A DNA stretch of 64,000 nt from Gonatopus flavifemur (GCA_018340375.1 JAFFJZ010000004.1:35314001-35378000), one strand, 5' to 3'; shown: positions 43,698-55,787, counted from the first letter of the stretch. The notes: generated by a model not told the origin, from the sequence alone. Program-made: numbers and translations.

Positions 43698-44089
43698 TTA
43701 AAAAATACAGATATTCAAGGACACAGTTTTTCAGGGATACCGAAATAAAGAATACAGTTCCTGGTCTACCTTTCAAATGGATATCAAATAAGATTGATTC
43801 AGAAAATTGTGCAGTGGATATCCTGATTGAATACAATTAGTTTCAATGAGCAATGATACTAATCAACTAGCATAAATACATAAGAAATCATGGAAATCAA
43901 ATAAAGCCCAATTATCGTTATGCCGAATCGAAGTGTTATGAACAATATAAGGTTTTCAAGAGTAAGGACGGTAAGTTTCAGTTGACTGTAACACGAAAAT
44001 AACTGATTGGAATCTATGGGAATTAGCAAATAATGTGCTGATTTGATATCGCTTCGTTACGTAACCCCGAGTAGAAGTTCCTATCGGAT

Positions 44090-44770
44090 AAGCCCTAAAG
44101 TGGTCCGGACCGGATCCGGCTGTGAAATTGGATGCCCCATATGGGGCTTCATATCTGGGCCTGACCAGGTCTGTGTAGATAAAAACCTATCGGGGATTCC
44201 AAATCCGGCACCGATGAGGATAACCTGATGATAGTTCTAATGAGGTTGACCCTATAAAAATCTATCTGGCCCTGATCCGTTTTCTTGATTGGGGCCAGAT
44301 GCGGATAATTTGAATCAGGCTCGAATGTGGCTAACCTAATCCGCGTTCCTGATAAACAAAACCTCATTCACTCTTATCCGGATCTGATCAGTCCTCCTAA
44401 TTGGAACCGGATGCAGGTAATTTTAATCAGGTCCGGATATCACTAACCTGATCTGCGTCCTAATAAAAACAGCCTTATTCAACCTTATTCACCCTTGATC
44501 AGTTTACCAGACAAGACACAGATTAGGGAAATCATGATCCAATCCGGAAGAGACAGACCTTATTGTGACCCTAACCATGCGAGCTTTTTAAAATCTCATC
44601 AGACTCAAATTAGTTTTTCTGACGGGAGTCAGATACAAATAATGTTAATATATCCATGTCCAGATGTGACAAACCTAATCTCCGCCCTAATAAGAAAACT
44701 CAGAATGAATGCAAGTAAATTTTTTCGAAATGCCCCTAGAATTATACAAATTTTAACCCTTCACCGATAA
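44090..44770. repeat. ~117-bp degenerate tandem repeat with GGATCCGGAT words
   Basis: Units recur near 44192, 44306 and 44423 with the order AATCAGGTCCGGAT.., CTAACCTGATC, CCTTATTCACTCTTATCC, GATCAGTTTxCC. Related stretches at 46985-47200, 47335-47470, 47820-47910 and, more distantly, 45405-45510. Confidence 0.55.
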
Positions 44771-45088
44771 ACTCCGGGATACCATCAGATTTTTGATACG
44801 ACACTGAATGACTAAGGTTTCTCGCGAGTGCTGGTTGTATCTATTCGTTGATATATATACCTCGCTCAACCATTCATCTGCAGCGTGCGAATTGCGATAA
44901 TGTATCATACGACAAATATGTTTTAGTTTAGAAGAGGAATGAAAATATTCATTAGATTGTTCATAAACTATGTTACACGTTAATATAAATATATATAAGT
45001 GGACTTGGACTATTGCGGTATTTACGTAGAAAAAAATGTCAAGTTGAAAACATTATCAACAATTGAATTTGTTGGTGATTTTTTTATA

Positions 45089-45271
45089 CACTGTAAAAAG
45101 TCTGACTGAAAGTGGCTGCATCTTACTTGAAAACTTGACTGAAATTCAGTCTTCTCCATTGTGTCGGCATTTGTTTTGGATGCTCACTTTCAGCTGAAAT
45201 AGGGCTAGTTTTGGCTGCATCTTGAAATAAGCCGATATCGAGGTTGGAAATAAGTTTTACTTTTTACTGTG
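45089..45271. mobile_element. 183-bp MITE, CACTGTAAAAAGT termini
   Basis: Starts CACTGTAAAAAGTCTGACTG and ends ACTTTTTACTGTG; TA at 45087-45088 and 45272-45273. Inner words GAAAGTGGCTGCATCTT and GGCTGCATCTTGAAAT repeat directly. Confidence 0.55.
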
Positions 45272-45851
45272 TAAAAAATTCAATCACGGGGTTATGGATC
45301 AACCAATTTGGATCGCATCAAGTAACCTGTTTGAAGTAGGATAACCACATTTCTATCAGAAACGTGAAGGAGAATTTATCATGCCCGAATTTAGTTGCCT
45401 GATCAGGATCAGATCAAGTTGCCGGATCCGGCCCGGATGAAATAAAGCGTTACACATTACATCCGGGCCCAATCCGATTACCCATATCCATACCGGATCT
45501 AGCTTAGGGTAAATCGGATCGGTACCGGATTCACACTTCTGCTCGGGATTTTGGATCTGTCATGTAGAAATCCTGAATCCGAAATCATATTTGTAATCAG
45601 TGATCCTAAACACGCCCTTGAGACAACCCAGACAGCAAAGTGCTAGAAAAATTCGCAACAACTTCCCAACAACACGGAGTAATTGTTGTTGGAAATTTGC
45701 TGAGAGATTGCGTCGCCAAATGCGCAGCAACATGCAGCAAACTCGAAAGTTGTTGTCATGATGCTGCGAAGATGTTTGGATACATGGAACTATGACACGT
45801 GAGATCAAACAATCCTCTAACAACAAAACACAAACTGGTGCAGCAACAGAG

Positions 45852-46090
45852 AAATTTCAAACGAATCGAACGAATGTTCAAATTATGGTCCGACTATTGT
45901 TTCTGCCATTTTGAATTATGCATTTTCAATCACAGATTCGTAATGAACGCCCTGAAAAAAACCCGCGTGATAAATTTCAAACTAATCGAATGGATTTTCA
46001 AGTTATGGTCCGCCATATTCGATACGCCATTTTGAAACCGTGAATTCTGAGTTCAGATCCGTCATCGGCCATCTCAAAAACTTCACAGTT
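45852..46090. repeat. ~120-bp tandem repeat, two units
   Basis: AAATTTCAAACGAATCGAA at 45852 and AAATTTCAAACTAATCGAA at 45972. Both are followed by TTCAAxTTATGGTCCG and CGCCATTTTGAA-type blocks. Confidence 0.6.
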
Positions 46091-46564
46091 GGAAGTTCCA
46101 AGCGAATTCAAAGGTTCCTTGGACTTTTTGGACAGCATTGTTTAATTTTGAACTACCGCGTCAAAATCTATAGTATTCGTGCGATTTGAGGTTACATACG
46201 CAAAAACAAAAACTGATCGATATTTGGCCAAGACAATGTAATTTTCGATATTGTCGGATGCCATTCTCGAGTCACCATCTTGCTTTTTCTTTTAAATCCA
46301 ACGGGATATGATAGTTTCGATACTAATAACACGATTCACTTCATGCAATGAGGTCGAGGACACCCTTTTCCTTGTCGAGGAATAATATTTCCCTTGAGAA
46401 ATCATGAAAAAATAGCCTTTTTGCCATCGAATTCTACACTCTGTCTGATCGCGGCATCCGAATGAGAGGGTTTTAAACTATCGGATATGATCCTTGTGGA
46501 TTATTTTTGAGCAATGTCTGATTCTAAAATCACACCGTTAAAAGTTGTACGTTAATCTACCCAA

Positions 46565-46860
46565 CCAGAAATTTACAACAGGCGCAGTACTGCACCAGTA
46601 CTAGCCAAGACTGGCAGGGTACTGGCATTTGTCTGGAATGATAACGCTTTTCAGTACTGGGGATTGAGTACTGATGCCATTATTCGCAATCAGTGCAGGG
46701 CCAGTACTGGGTTAGTAACTGGCCGGTATTAAGTTCTCAGTACTGGTTTATCAGTACAGGCATATTACTGTATTTTTATGTATCCAGTACTGATCCTGTA
46801 AGTGTTGGAGACCCAATACTGGCACTGTACTGCACCTGTTGCCAACATTGGCATATTACG
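46565..46860. repeat. CAGTACTGG-rich cluster
   Basis: About nine copies of the self-complementary core AGTACT/CAGTACTGG in 300 bp, irregularly spaced (about 20-60 bp). The open frame here arises from the repeat. Confidence 0.6.
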
Positions 46861-46984
46861 GATTTTTCTGATTGGGTAAGACATTTGGCAGTAAAGGGGT
46901 TAATCAGGTTCCTTACGGAAAACACTGATCGGAGTTTGAAGAATCTACTCAGGGATGAACCATCTGAACAAGAGTTCTCACCCG

Positions 46985-47470
46985 GCTAGTCCGGGACGGA
47001 CGCGGATAATTTGAATCTGTTCCAAATACAGCTAACCTCATTCAAATAACCCTGACAAGCAGAGCCTCATTCAGTCTTATCCAGGTCTGATCAGTTTACC
47101 TGGTGAGGCACAAATCAGGCAAATCACGATGTGATTCGGAAGAGGCGAATCTTATTTGAAGTTTTGAAAATCCTATCCAATCCGGATCAGGTTTCGTATA
47201 TGAAGTTGAGTCAGTGTTGCCAGATTTGACATGGAGACGATAACGGTATGTAGGTGTAAAGACACGTACGTACCGTTACATCGGTGGACAGTAACGTTAT
47301 CGTGTTAAATCTGGCATCACAGGGTCGAGTGCAGATGATTTCAATAAGATCCGGATTTAGCTAATCTCTTCTCCGACCTTAGAGGGAAACTCTCATTCAA
47401 TCTACTATTTGATCCTGATCAGTTTGGGTGACGAGGCACAAATAAGGAGAAATACACGAGTAAAAATGTT
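46985..47470. repeat. Further copies of the ~117-bp GGATCCGGAT repeat, with an inserted hairpin
   Basis: Repeat units at about 46985-47200 and 47335-47470 (GATCAGTTTACCTGGTGAGG, GCACAAATCAGG). They are separated by a hairpin at 47217-47327 with ends GTTGCCAGATTT and AAATCTGGCATCAC and inner pair CGATAACGGTA / TAACGTTATCG. Confidence 0.5.
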
Positions 47471-48367
47471 AATTCCGGTTCGCGAAACGGGACTGGTGCA
47501 GACTGTTGCAGATCCAGTGCGAGCACATCACGTCCGCAACAGTACCGCAGAAAAATGCAACACGCCTGCACCAGTCCTGTTTAGCGCACTCGAAATAAAA
47601 ATTTTTACTTGGGTGAGGAGATCTAATTGGAAGAAGCAACTTCTTTGCGGCTCTCCCAGGCGGAGAAATTTTGTTTAATTTTCTCAATTTTAATAACTGT
47701 CCACAAAATTCAACAAGTTTTGGTGAAATTTCTTGACTTTTATTGAAGTTTGTTGAAGTTTGAGGATTTTTATTGAATTTTATTGAAATATTGCTGGGCC
47801 AAAAGTGAACAAAATTTTTCCGCCTTTTAAAATCTCATCCGGTTTGGATCAGTTTTCCTTATTATGGCCGAATACAGATGATTTCAATTTTGTCCAGATG
47901 TCCCTGCTATGAATGGCGGGAAGAAGCGCAAAGAAAATTCTTTTTGTTTCATGATGGTTTTTGTCCCGTAAAATACGGAATGGCGGATTTTTTATTTATT
48001 CTTCCGTTGGGAATTGGAAATGCGGGTAAAAATTTTGATGGTATATTAGACGGAACCGATTCATTGCGTATTGGTTACTAAACAACACCACCATTGTCCA
48101 CATCCGCGTTTGCAAATGCAATGCATTCATTTTCGCAGGTCCAATCTAAACCGGGATAAAATGTACACGCGGTCATCGCGGAACAGAGTCATCATGTGTT
48201 TCTTTATTATTTTCAGTGGCAAACTCGGAACTGTTCTCTATTCATTCGATCCCTCGAATTGGATTGAAACGCAATGAATTCCTGTCCGAGAATCCAAGTT
48301 GAACCAGCACCGATTCTTAATGTGTTAATTGCTGAAAAAGTGATGTTTTTCCATGTCCGCATTTGCA
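47471..48367. other. No gene recognised
   Basis: Contains a further weak GGATCCGGAT-type unit (47820-47910) and repeated words CGCAATGAATTC (48268, 48516) linked to a loose repeat that continues to about 48660. Confidence 0.35.
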
Positions 48368-48460
48368 CACGGAGAGAAAAGAATGGTCATATTTACCATG
48401 CTAACATAGTATTCGGTCTTATTTTAGCATGGTAAATATTACCATCTTCTTCTTTCCGTG
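48368..48460. mobile_element. 93-bp MITE, CACGGAGAGAAA termini
   Basis: Starts CACGGAGAGAAAAGAATGG and ends CTTCTTCTTTCCGTG. The arms pair through ATATTTACCATGCTAA / TTAGCATGGTAAATAT. Flanked by CA on both sides. Confidence 0.6.
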
Positions 48461-48660
48461 CAGATATAAACGAAGGCTTTCGCTCAATCATCCGGTTTGT
48501 CAAACCAGATTTAAACGCAATGAATTCATATCCGTGCATCCAAACCAAAACGGAATAAAATGTCTATGAGGAATCATTCGAATCCTCAAAGCGGACAGAA
48601 ACGCAATAAATTTATCTCCGCTTATCCAAATTGAAACGGAAAACGGTAATATCTTAGACC

Positions 48661-50697
48661 CGTCATTTCGGACTGAAAACCGAAACTGAAGGATTTGATA
48701 AAAAATCGCAACTCCGGATCAGAACCGATTCATTTTGTTGCCGCTGTTCCAATCACATTTCATTTTTGACGATACAGAAAGTATCATACACATTTTATTT
48801 ACGCCACGCGGAATGGATCGTAAGAATTAGCGTCTAAATTTTTTCCGTTTCTTCCCATCACTTTTAGCAGAAATTATCGAAGATTTAGCACTAATTATCT
48901 AAAGCTTGATAGAAATAAATAGAATATAAAAAATAGAATCACAATATTCTCAAAAGATTCATCCACGTCACTCAATTATAAATATTAGGGTATATTATGC
49001 GTGTATATAAATTATAAATACTCAGTATCAATACCAGCACTATATATCAAACAATCGATGATAATTATCAATATTGTTGAGCAAATTTTCCCTTATCTTT
49101 CAAACAATCCTTCTACTCAAAGATAAATGAAACGAAAAAAAAAGAAACAACGATCAGAACGAATACACGCATACCATTCTTTTGTAAAACTATGTTTCGT
49201 TAAACTCGCAGAATTGACTAGTTTGATACATTTCTTTCCTATATTGGTCTAGAATATTGCGTCTGATAATTCTTTTATCCTTTTTTCTTTCTTCTCTTTT
49301 GAATAAAGCTCGGAACCATTGGCGTTCCTTAATCAAAAACCAGGAGAAAAATGAAAATGATTGTACTACTAGATTCTCATATGAAAATTCGACTACACGA
49401 AATATATGGGAAAAAGATGAGAAGATGCCATTTATTTATATACAGACTTTTCATACGAAATAACGCCATGATCAAAAGATCATCGTCATCCCTATAACTA
49501 TATAACTGTAATACTGTTGAACCCGATCTTAACCTTTATATATATTTACAAATAATTATTCTTCACCATAGGATTTCAATTTACATATATTATATCAATG
49601 TAATAATTATAGTTTTATTGCGAGAAAGATGATTATTATTATTATTCTTTTTCTTCTATTTCAATTCGGAATTCAAATTGAAATCCATTGGAAAATTCAA
49701 TAAAGTTCATCAGTTCCTTGACCTCCACACCACCCCTCTTTTTGACTTTCTTTTAATTCTTCGATCATAGAATAATCCTATGTCGTGATCCAAGGAGTAA
49801 TTACTTATTTCCTGTAAGTGTATTAGAGAATAATAATGTATATCGTTCGTGTACATCATACATTTATATATTTTTTTCTATATAACATTGGATTATCAAG
49901 TTTTCAAGTGAGGTTTCAAAAATCTCAGACAATCATAGATTTTTTTTTGATAATGCTGATGTTCCCTGGTTATAAAAGAGTTATCAAACAATACACACGC
50001 GGAATGGGTCCAACCTTCCAACAATTGGTGTTATATAACGTGAGAAAAGGGTGGCAGGGAGGGTGATTGCGCATTCGTATTTTGTGTGGGTGTGGGAGGG
50101 GAAGAGGGGGTCACTTCGATATCAATCAAGAGTGAAAAGAAAACGGGATCCATGATTACGAAAGGAAACAATCATATATTACCTACGGATCTCATCACTC
50201 TTATTTCAAATACAGGCCACAATGTGTTTCCGGTGCAATGTTAATCTTTCCATGCTTTTTCTTCCACCCTCTTGGATATTTCATTTCCTAATGACAATAA
50301 TTCAATGCTTATCTAGGAGAGTAGATACTTCCTTCACGGACACAATATTCAACAAGATTCATGATTCAAACTACGTGACGATGATGACAAGAGGAAATAT
50401 ATGTATATAGGGGCTCGATAATGCGCACAGGACTAAGTACACATCAACCCAAAGACAAACCTCAAAAGAAGTATCGTTTTGTATTCGTGGACCAAGGAGA
50501 GAGAGCCAAGAGTTCAAAGAATCATTCTCTATATATAAGTATTTGGTTCAAAAACGCACACTGGGTTACAAATTCTACAAAAATTAGCAGTTGTTCGCTT
50601 TAATAAAAGAACTTGGAGTCAACTTTGTATACAAAGTATCAGCAAAAACATAATTAATTGCTCTCTGTTTTATATATAAGTTAATAATTCGTTATTC

Positions 50698-50700
<3 letters not shown>
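48661..50700. other. AT-rich stretch, nothing recognised
   Basis: Two kilobases of AT-rich DNA with short frames only; no exon, RNA gene or element could be supported. Confidence 0.4.

Positions 50701-50733
<33 letters not shown>
50701..50733. repeat. (TA)n microsatellite
   Basis: About 16 TA units. Confidence 0.9.
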
Positions 50734-50736
<3 letters not shown>

Positions 50737-50814
50737 TTGTTTTTCAATGTGCTATTATTATACTTCAATCCATTTATCTTAGTCGCAAAAGAATATCCCG
50801 CATTTCGATAGTCG

Positions 50815-51027
50815 AAACCCTAGTTGAAAAAACCCATTGATTCTCGCCAAATCTTATTGCAATCTTGCACAATGTTCTGACTAAATCCTATTCAACCATT
50901 TTCAATGAGATGTAATCAGATGAATGTACTTTTTCAATGTGATTCTGATTGAATCTTGCATAATGTTCTGACCGAATCCCATTAAATGTCATTTCGTCAG
51001 ATTCAATGAATTTGTTTAACCAGGGAA
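50815..51027. mobile_element. MITE, TCCCTGGTTGAAA family, copy 2
   Basis: CCCTAGTTGAAAAAACCCA ... TTTGTTTAACCAGGGA with inner words TTGATTCTCGCCAAATC and TGATTGAATCTTGC shared with 14149-14387. Confidence 0.5.
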
Positions 51028-51457
51028 GTGTTGTAGTAAAACAACGAGAGGAGATGAAAATTGATACAGCGGAAAGAGGGTTTTGAGAGATCTTTGAAAC
51101 CAAAATGTTGTTCATGCTGTATCAAATTTCTTAAAAATAATACGAACGGTAAGAGATTTATCATCATTCGTGCGGTAGTATACAGTGTATGTACATACGT
51201 GTACGTGAGTAAATTTGTTGACAATTTATATACATATCGGAATTTTCTTTTCGTGAATATTTGTTTTAAAAGAATTTTCTTCATTAATATTATTCGAAAT
51301 TTTACTACCGTGTCCAAAGAATAATGCGAATCACTCATCCAAAATTTGCGTATATTATGAAAAAATATTCTTTTGTTCTCGTAGGTTTTTAGCAGTGGTC
51401 GGGTATCTGAACCAAGTACGCTACTCCTCAATGCAAGCAGCATGTCCGTGTCAAGCA

Positions 51458-51650
51458 GGGTTGGGTAGGTATAATACTAGACGTACAATACGCAATGATA
51501 CGTAGTGCATTTTACGTATTATACCTTGTACCAAACCCCTTCTTCAGGGTCTTCTCATGTAATATACGTAGTTACGTATTATACATTATGTATCATACTT
51601 TGTGATAAATGTAACAAACCGTCAGTGATGCGTCATGACCCAACCCTGGT
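51458..51650. mobile_element. MITE with CAGGGTTGGGT ends, possibly hAT-type
   Basis: GCAGGGTTGGGT and ACCCAACCCTG are inverted ends; the interior is rich in ATACGTA words. GTCAAG lies just outside both ends, consistent with a target duplication whose exact edges I could not fix. Confidence 0.5.
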
Positions 51651-51653
51651 CAA

Positions 51654-51777
51654 GAGAGAGACGGTATGGTTGCGCGCACAACTTAGCATGCTTTCTTCAT
51701 GGCTCTCTCGTCAGCTATCCAACGAGCGATGGAAAAAGCATGCTAGATTGCACATGCAACCATATTCCTTCTCTCTT
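51654..51777. repeat. Hairpin element, AGAGAGA.GGTATGGTTGC ends
   Basis: GGTATGGTTGCGCGCACAA pairs with GCACATGCAACCATATTCC; AGCATGCTTT pairs with AAAGCATGCT inside. Confidence 0.5.
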
Positions 51778-52034
51778 CATACGGATATGCCTTTTGCATT
51801 GTGTGAGATTCACTGTGTGTGAGCTGTGTTGTCGGAAAGAAAGGAACAAAAGCGCAGCATCACATGGTCATCATCTTTTTCCACGGTGAATGATTGAAAT
51901 TTAATTGATTTAAATTTCAAACTGAGCTGATTGAATCATCAACTTTATGCACATATTCTCCTGAAATTATTCAACCATATCTGGCACATGAAAAGTCATC
52001 CCAGAGTTAGGAATTTGATGTTGAAATTAGCATA

Positions 52035-52415
52035 CCCGTACAGCACAACCACCGATTTTCCACCTAGGACTTCGGTGGACTGGAGGTGGAGAATTGGTGG
52101 AGAAATGGGAGCCGTGGAAAAAAGGGAAAGTCTCCGTTGAGGCAACGGAGAGGCGACGTGGATTTGTCCGTCCCCGTTATTTTCAATAAAATTCATATCT
52201 GTCGATTTACACAACCAAATTTCAATGAGTGAATCCACTAACATGAATTTTATTGAAAATAAAGGGGGCGAACAAATCCACGTCGCCTCTCCGTGGCCTC
52301 AATGGAGACTCTTCCTTATTTCTCCCTTATTCCCACGGCTCTCATTTCTCCACTGATTCTCCACCTCCAGTCCACCGAAGTCCTGGGTGGAGAATCGGTG
52401 GTTGTGCTGTACGGG
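52035..52415. mobile_element. 381-bp foldback MITE, CCCGTACAGCACAACC termini
   Basis: Starts CCCGTACAGCACAACCACCG and ends with its complement, TA at 52033-52034 and 52416-52417. Arms about 160 bp each with few mismatches (CGACGTGGATTTGT, AATTTTATTGAAAATAA). Open frames on either strand are by-products. Confidence 0.75.
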
Positions 52416-52478
52416 TATTTGACATGTCCCAAACGGTCCACAAAAATATTTGTGTTGTTTTAACATGTAATTTTTTTA

Positions 52479-52925
52479 CAATAGACAAAATTGAATATTG
52501 TGCAGTAATAAAATTCTTATTCTGGGACGTGTAGCGCCCAAACAAATTTATGAACGATTGAAAAGAGTGTATAAAAACTCTTCCGCTGCAATTAAAACGA
52601 TAGGAAGATGGGTTACTGCATTTAAGAGTAGTCATATATAGGCCTTGAAGACGATCCACGTGAAGGACGTCAAAAAAGCGCATTAAAACCAGAAAATACA
52701 GCACAAATACAGGATATGATTATCAAAGGTTTCCGATAAACCGAGAGAGATTTAGTAGCAGCCCTAGGCATCTCATTAGGCACGATGAGCTATATTTTGA
52801 CTCAAGTTTTAGGTTACAAAAAGGTGTGTGCTGCAAAATGGGTGCCGCATTCGCTAACAATGGAACAAAAACACACTCGTATGATGTTGTTAAAGTTTAA
52901 ATCGTTTATTGGAACGAATTAGCAA
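52479..52925 (+). pseudogene. Decayed mariner transposase N-terminal relic
   Basis: Pieces in different frames read IDKIEYCAVIKFLFWD, then PKQIYERLKRVYKNSSAA and GRWVTAFKSS, then GLEDDPREGRQKSALKP and DLVAALGISLGTMSYILTQ, then KKVCAAKWVPHSLTMEQKH. This is the helix-turn-helix region and the linker before the catalytic domain of a mariner transposase. At least two stops and two frameshifts; the catalytic domain is missing. No TIRs found. Distinct in sequence from the other two mariners. Confidence 0.75.
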
Positions 52926-53333
52926 TTGAATCACGGAATACTCAGCTAGTGAAGATCTGAAAGATTGCAGTACAGTCTTAAAACCATGTTTCAAGGTCCG
53001 AGCAGTTGATTGGAGCAAATCCAATACTAGAACACTGATGATTTGTCAAATTTTCCGAGTTTTGATTTTCGTTTCGTTTCTATGAACGATTTAAAACTTC
53101 AGGAACATTTCGTATGCGATTTTCTCAACATTTGTGCGTTGTTTTAACATTGTAGGTGAGATTTGGGTCCACAACCATAATCCTAAATCAAAACGAGAGG
53201 ATGAAGAGTGGTGGGAACCCTGTGCTTCCGTTCCAAGACGAGTTGGGGTCAAGAAATCGAACAAAAGGTTTTGGCATCAATTTTTTTGGAATGAAAAAAA
53301 AATTTTATTCATGGATGACCTTCGAACGGCAGA

Positions 53334-53880
53334 TCAGAAACTGTATCCTTCTATTTCTGTACTCTTTAGGAATTGTCATCTTGAATATCCGTATTTCGAA
53401 AAAACTGTCATCTGAAAGAACTGTATCCCTCAATATATCCATCTTTGAATATCTGTATTCTCAGAGAACCTCATTTTTGAATATCTGTATTCTCCGAGAA
53501 CTGTACTTTTAATACCTACATTCAGGCGTATAATGATTGAGAAGTTATTAATTGCTTCCATTGAAGTGTATAATTATTCTTGCAATAGGCGATCTTTATC
53601 ATCGGTTTTCATTTCATCAACAACACCCCTTCAATTCGCCTGAATGTGAGGATTAAGAATACAGTTCTGTAAGAATACCGTTCTGGGAGAATGCGGATAT
53701 TTAAGAATGGAGATATGCAAGGACGAAATCATCTAAAAAGATAGTTCTTTGACTATTTGAGAATACAGATATTCAAGAATATACTTCCTTAAGAGGACAG
53801 TTCTTTCGGAATACGGATATTCAAGAATACAGTTCTTCGAGAATGAAGATATTCAAGTACACAGTTCTTGTTCTGCCCTG
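53334..53880. mobile_element. Foldback element with ~16-bp stem repeats, copy 2
   Basis: Left arm from about 53334 (units GAACTGTATCCCTCAA, ATATCTGTATTCTC), core about 53519-53645 starting ATTCAGGCGTATAATGATTG and ending CAATTCGCCTGAATGT, right arm to 53880 (GAATACAGATATTCAA). It ends TACACAGTTCTTGTTCTGCC, the complement of the left terminus of copy 1. Confidence 0.7.
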
Positions 53881-54364
53881 GTAAAACAATAAATGCAGAT
53901 TATTACTGTAACCTTTAGGACCAGCTGGATGTGAAAATTTGTGTGAAAAGCCCTAGTTTACAAGAGGAAAAAAATGATTGTTCTCTGATGAGATCAGGGA
54001 ATCAAGGTACAAACTGCTGTAAAAATTGTATGATTCCACTTGTCCTGCTACTTTAGTACAAAATGTAGTAATATTTAAAACATCAGTTTTCTCCATGTGT
54101 ATATTGAAGTTCAGAGAAATTATATTGAGTAATCAACCATAAAGTCGTGTTTTTCTCATCGAACCACAAAACTCATTGAATAGCCTATTGAAACCTGACT
54201 AGTACTAAATCATTCCCAGCAATTTCCATATGGGGATACTAACGAGTAATTATCTAATCTAATATTTTTTCGCTACGGTTATGGTCGAAACTCAAAAAGG
54301 GAAAGAATCTAAACGTAAACGAACGTACAGCACCTCATTTTGGGGTTCTGCGCAGTCGTTTACA
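53881..54364. other. No gene recognised
   Basis: Short frames only; no element boundaries found. Confidence 0.35.
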
Positions 54365-54679
54365 CACGGAAAGACCGGGTCTATTAATATTTAGAAGAAT
54401 GACTGTCAATTCAGGAAAAACAAGGATCGCTAAAAAATATTCGTAGTGAGTCTTCTACTTAAAATTGGTAGTCGATGTATTAACAATTGATAGTTTCACT
54501 GTGAAAAATACCAATGAAACTATCAACTGTCAATATTTTGATTACGAATTTTTCGTAGACTCACTACGAATATTTTTCAGCGATCCTCTTTTTTCCCCAA
54601 ATTGACAATCATTTTTCTGAACGTTGATAAATTTTTTCTGAATATCAATAGAATAATTAATAAACCCGGTCTTTCCGTG
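54365..54679. mobile_element. 315-bp foldback MITE, CACGGAAAGACCGGG termini
   Basis: Starts CACGGAAAGACCGGGTCTAT and ends CCCGGTCTTTCCGTG. The arms pair through TATTCGTAGTGAGTCT and TTGATAGTTTCA towards the centre at about 54505. Flanked by CA on both sides. Confidence 0.7.
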
Positions 54680-55787
54680 CATTTATGTTTGAGTTTACAA
54701 AACTTGGGTGCTAACGCCCCAACAATTAAACCCTGCCATTTGAGTTCCTAAACCTGAGTGTACACTAAGAGAAAAATCTGGGTCTCATAAGCAGTCTCAA
54801 AACGTAGTTAATTTTGGCATCAAATATTTCATGTAATTTTGTTTTGTTTTCCTGGTTGTCATAACCAAATTTCAAGTCATTGCAACTATAAGTCCTTGAT
54901 CATGCGAGTATAGTTTTTGTGACCATTTTGTGGCTTTTTACTCGATTAACCACTGTGAATTGAACAGTTGAATATGTAATCAGTTTTAGTTATCGATCTC
55001 GATTTATTCTGTTTCTGCTTGATGCATTTTTTTAATTGCAATGTGTAAATTAGTTTTATTGAATTGATTATTTTTTTATATCCAATGGATTTACCCGAAA
55101 ACCCCATAGTTGGGACAATTGGGTTGAGCCTATCAGTGCCAACCCTGACTAATATCGCTCTACACCACCGTATTTACCTCATTTAGCATCAAAAGATCAC
55201 TCCGTGGGAACCGTTTCGGTGCGATCGAGGAAATAACCGCCGAATCGACGGAAGCATTGAAAATGTATTGCCATACAATAAGAATTTTTCATTTTCTAAA
55301 TGAATTCATGTTATTTTTTGGACACAGTAATGAACAGGGTACTCCTGTTTCCTCTGAAGCTTTATTCGAGGTTTAAATGCATGCGCGGATGATTTTTTGC
55401 ATAGTCAGGGACGAAATTGACTCATCATATTGATGAACTTTGATTAGTAAATATCAAAGAATCCGATCTATAATGAAATATTCACTAAAATAAAGAACAT
55501 CCGAATATATATACATAATTAAAAAAAAAAAAAAAAAGAGATAAAACAATACAACATGTACAAGAGGATAACAGTTGTCTTCAGTTTTTTTTAGTGAGCA
55601 GGTCGCTACGTAATGGTTCATAGGATTGATATATAATATATATACAACTACAAAATTAGAGATGTGAGTTTAATACTTGTATATTTATTCATTCATCTTT
55701 TTATTTTTATATCTTTTGAGTATTATCATGATCGCGTGTTTCCGCATCGGAAGATCCTTTCGAACGACAATTCTCGAAACAAAGAAA

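Larger units (their letters stand above)
42886..43763. mobile_element. Foldback element with ~16-bp stem repeats, copy 1
   Basis: Left arm (42886-43275) reads as tandem ~16-bp units of the form ACTGTATTCTTxAAxx or ATCTGTATTCTC. The right arm (43425-43763) has the inverted form GAATACAGTTCTTTAA / GAATACAGATATTCAA. Between them is a core (about 43276-43415) whose ends AGGCGAATGACTATTGAGAA and TTCTCAATAGTCATTTGCCT are also inverted. The terminus reads GGCAGAACAAGAACTG. Two other MITEs have inserted in it (42954-43144 in the left arm, 43609-43697 in the right). Confidence 0.7.

Noticed and set aside
46693..46989. 98-codon frame in the CAGTACTGG cluster
   Set aside because: Low-complexity translation of the motif repeats; no similarity.
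52033..52534. Frames across the foldback MITE running into the mariner relic
   Set aside because: They join unrelated sequences; only the last ~18 residues are transposase-like.
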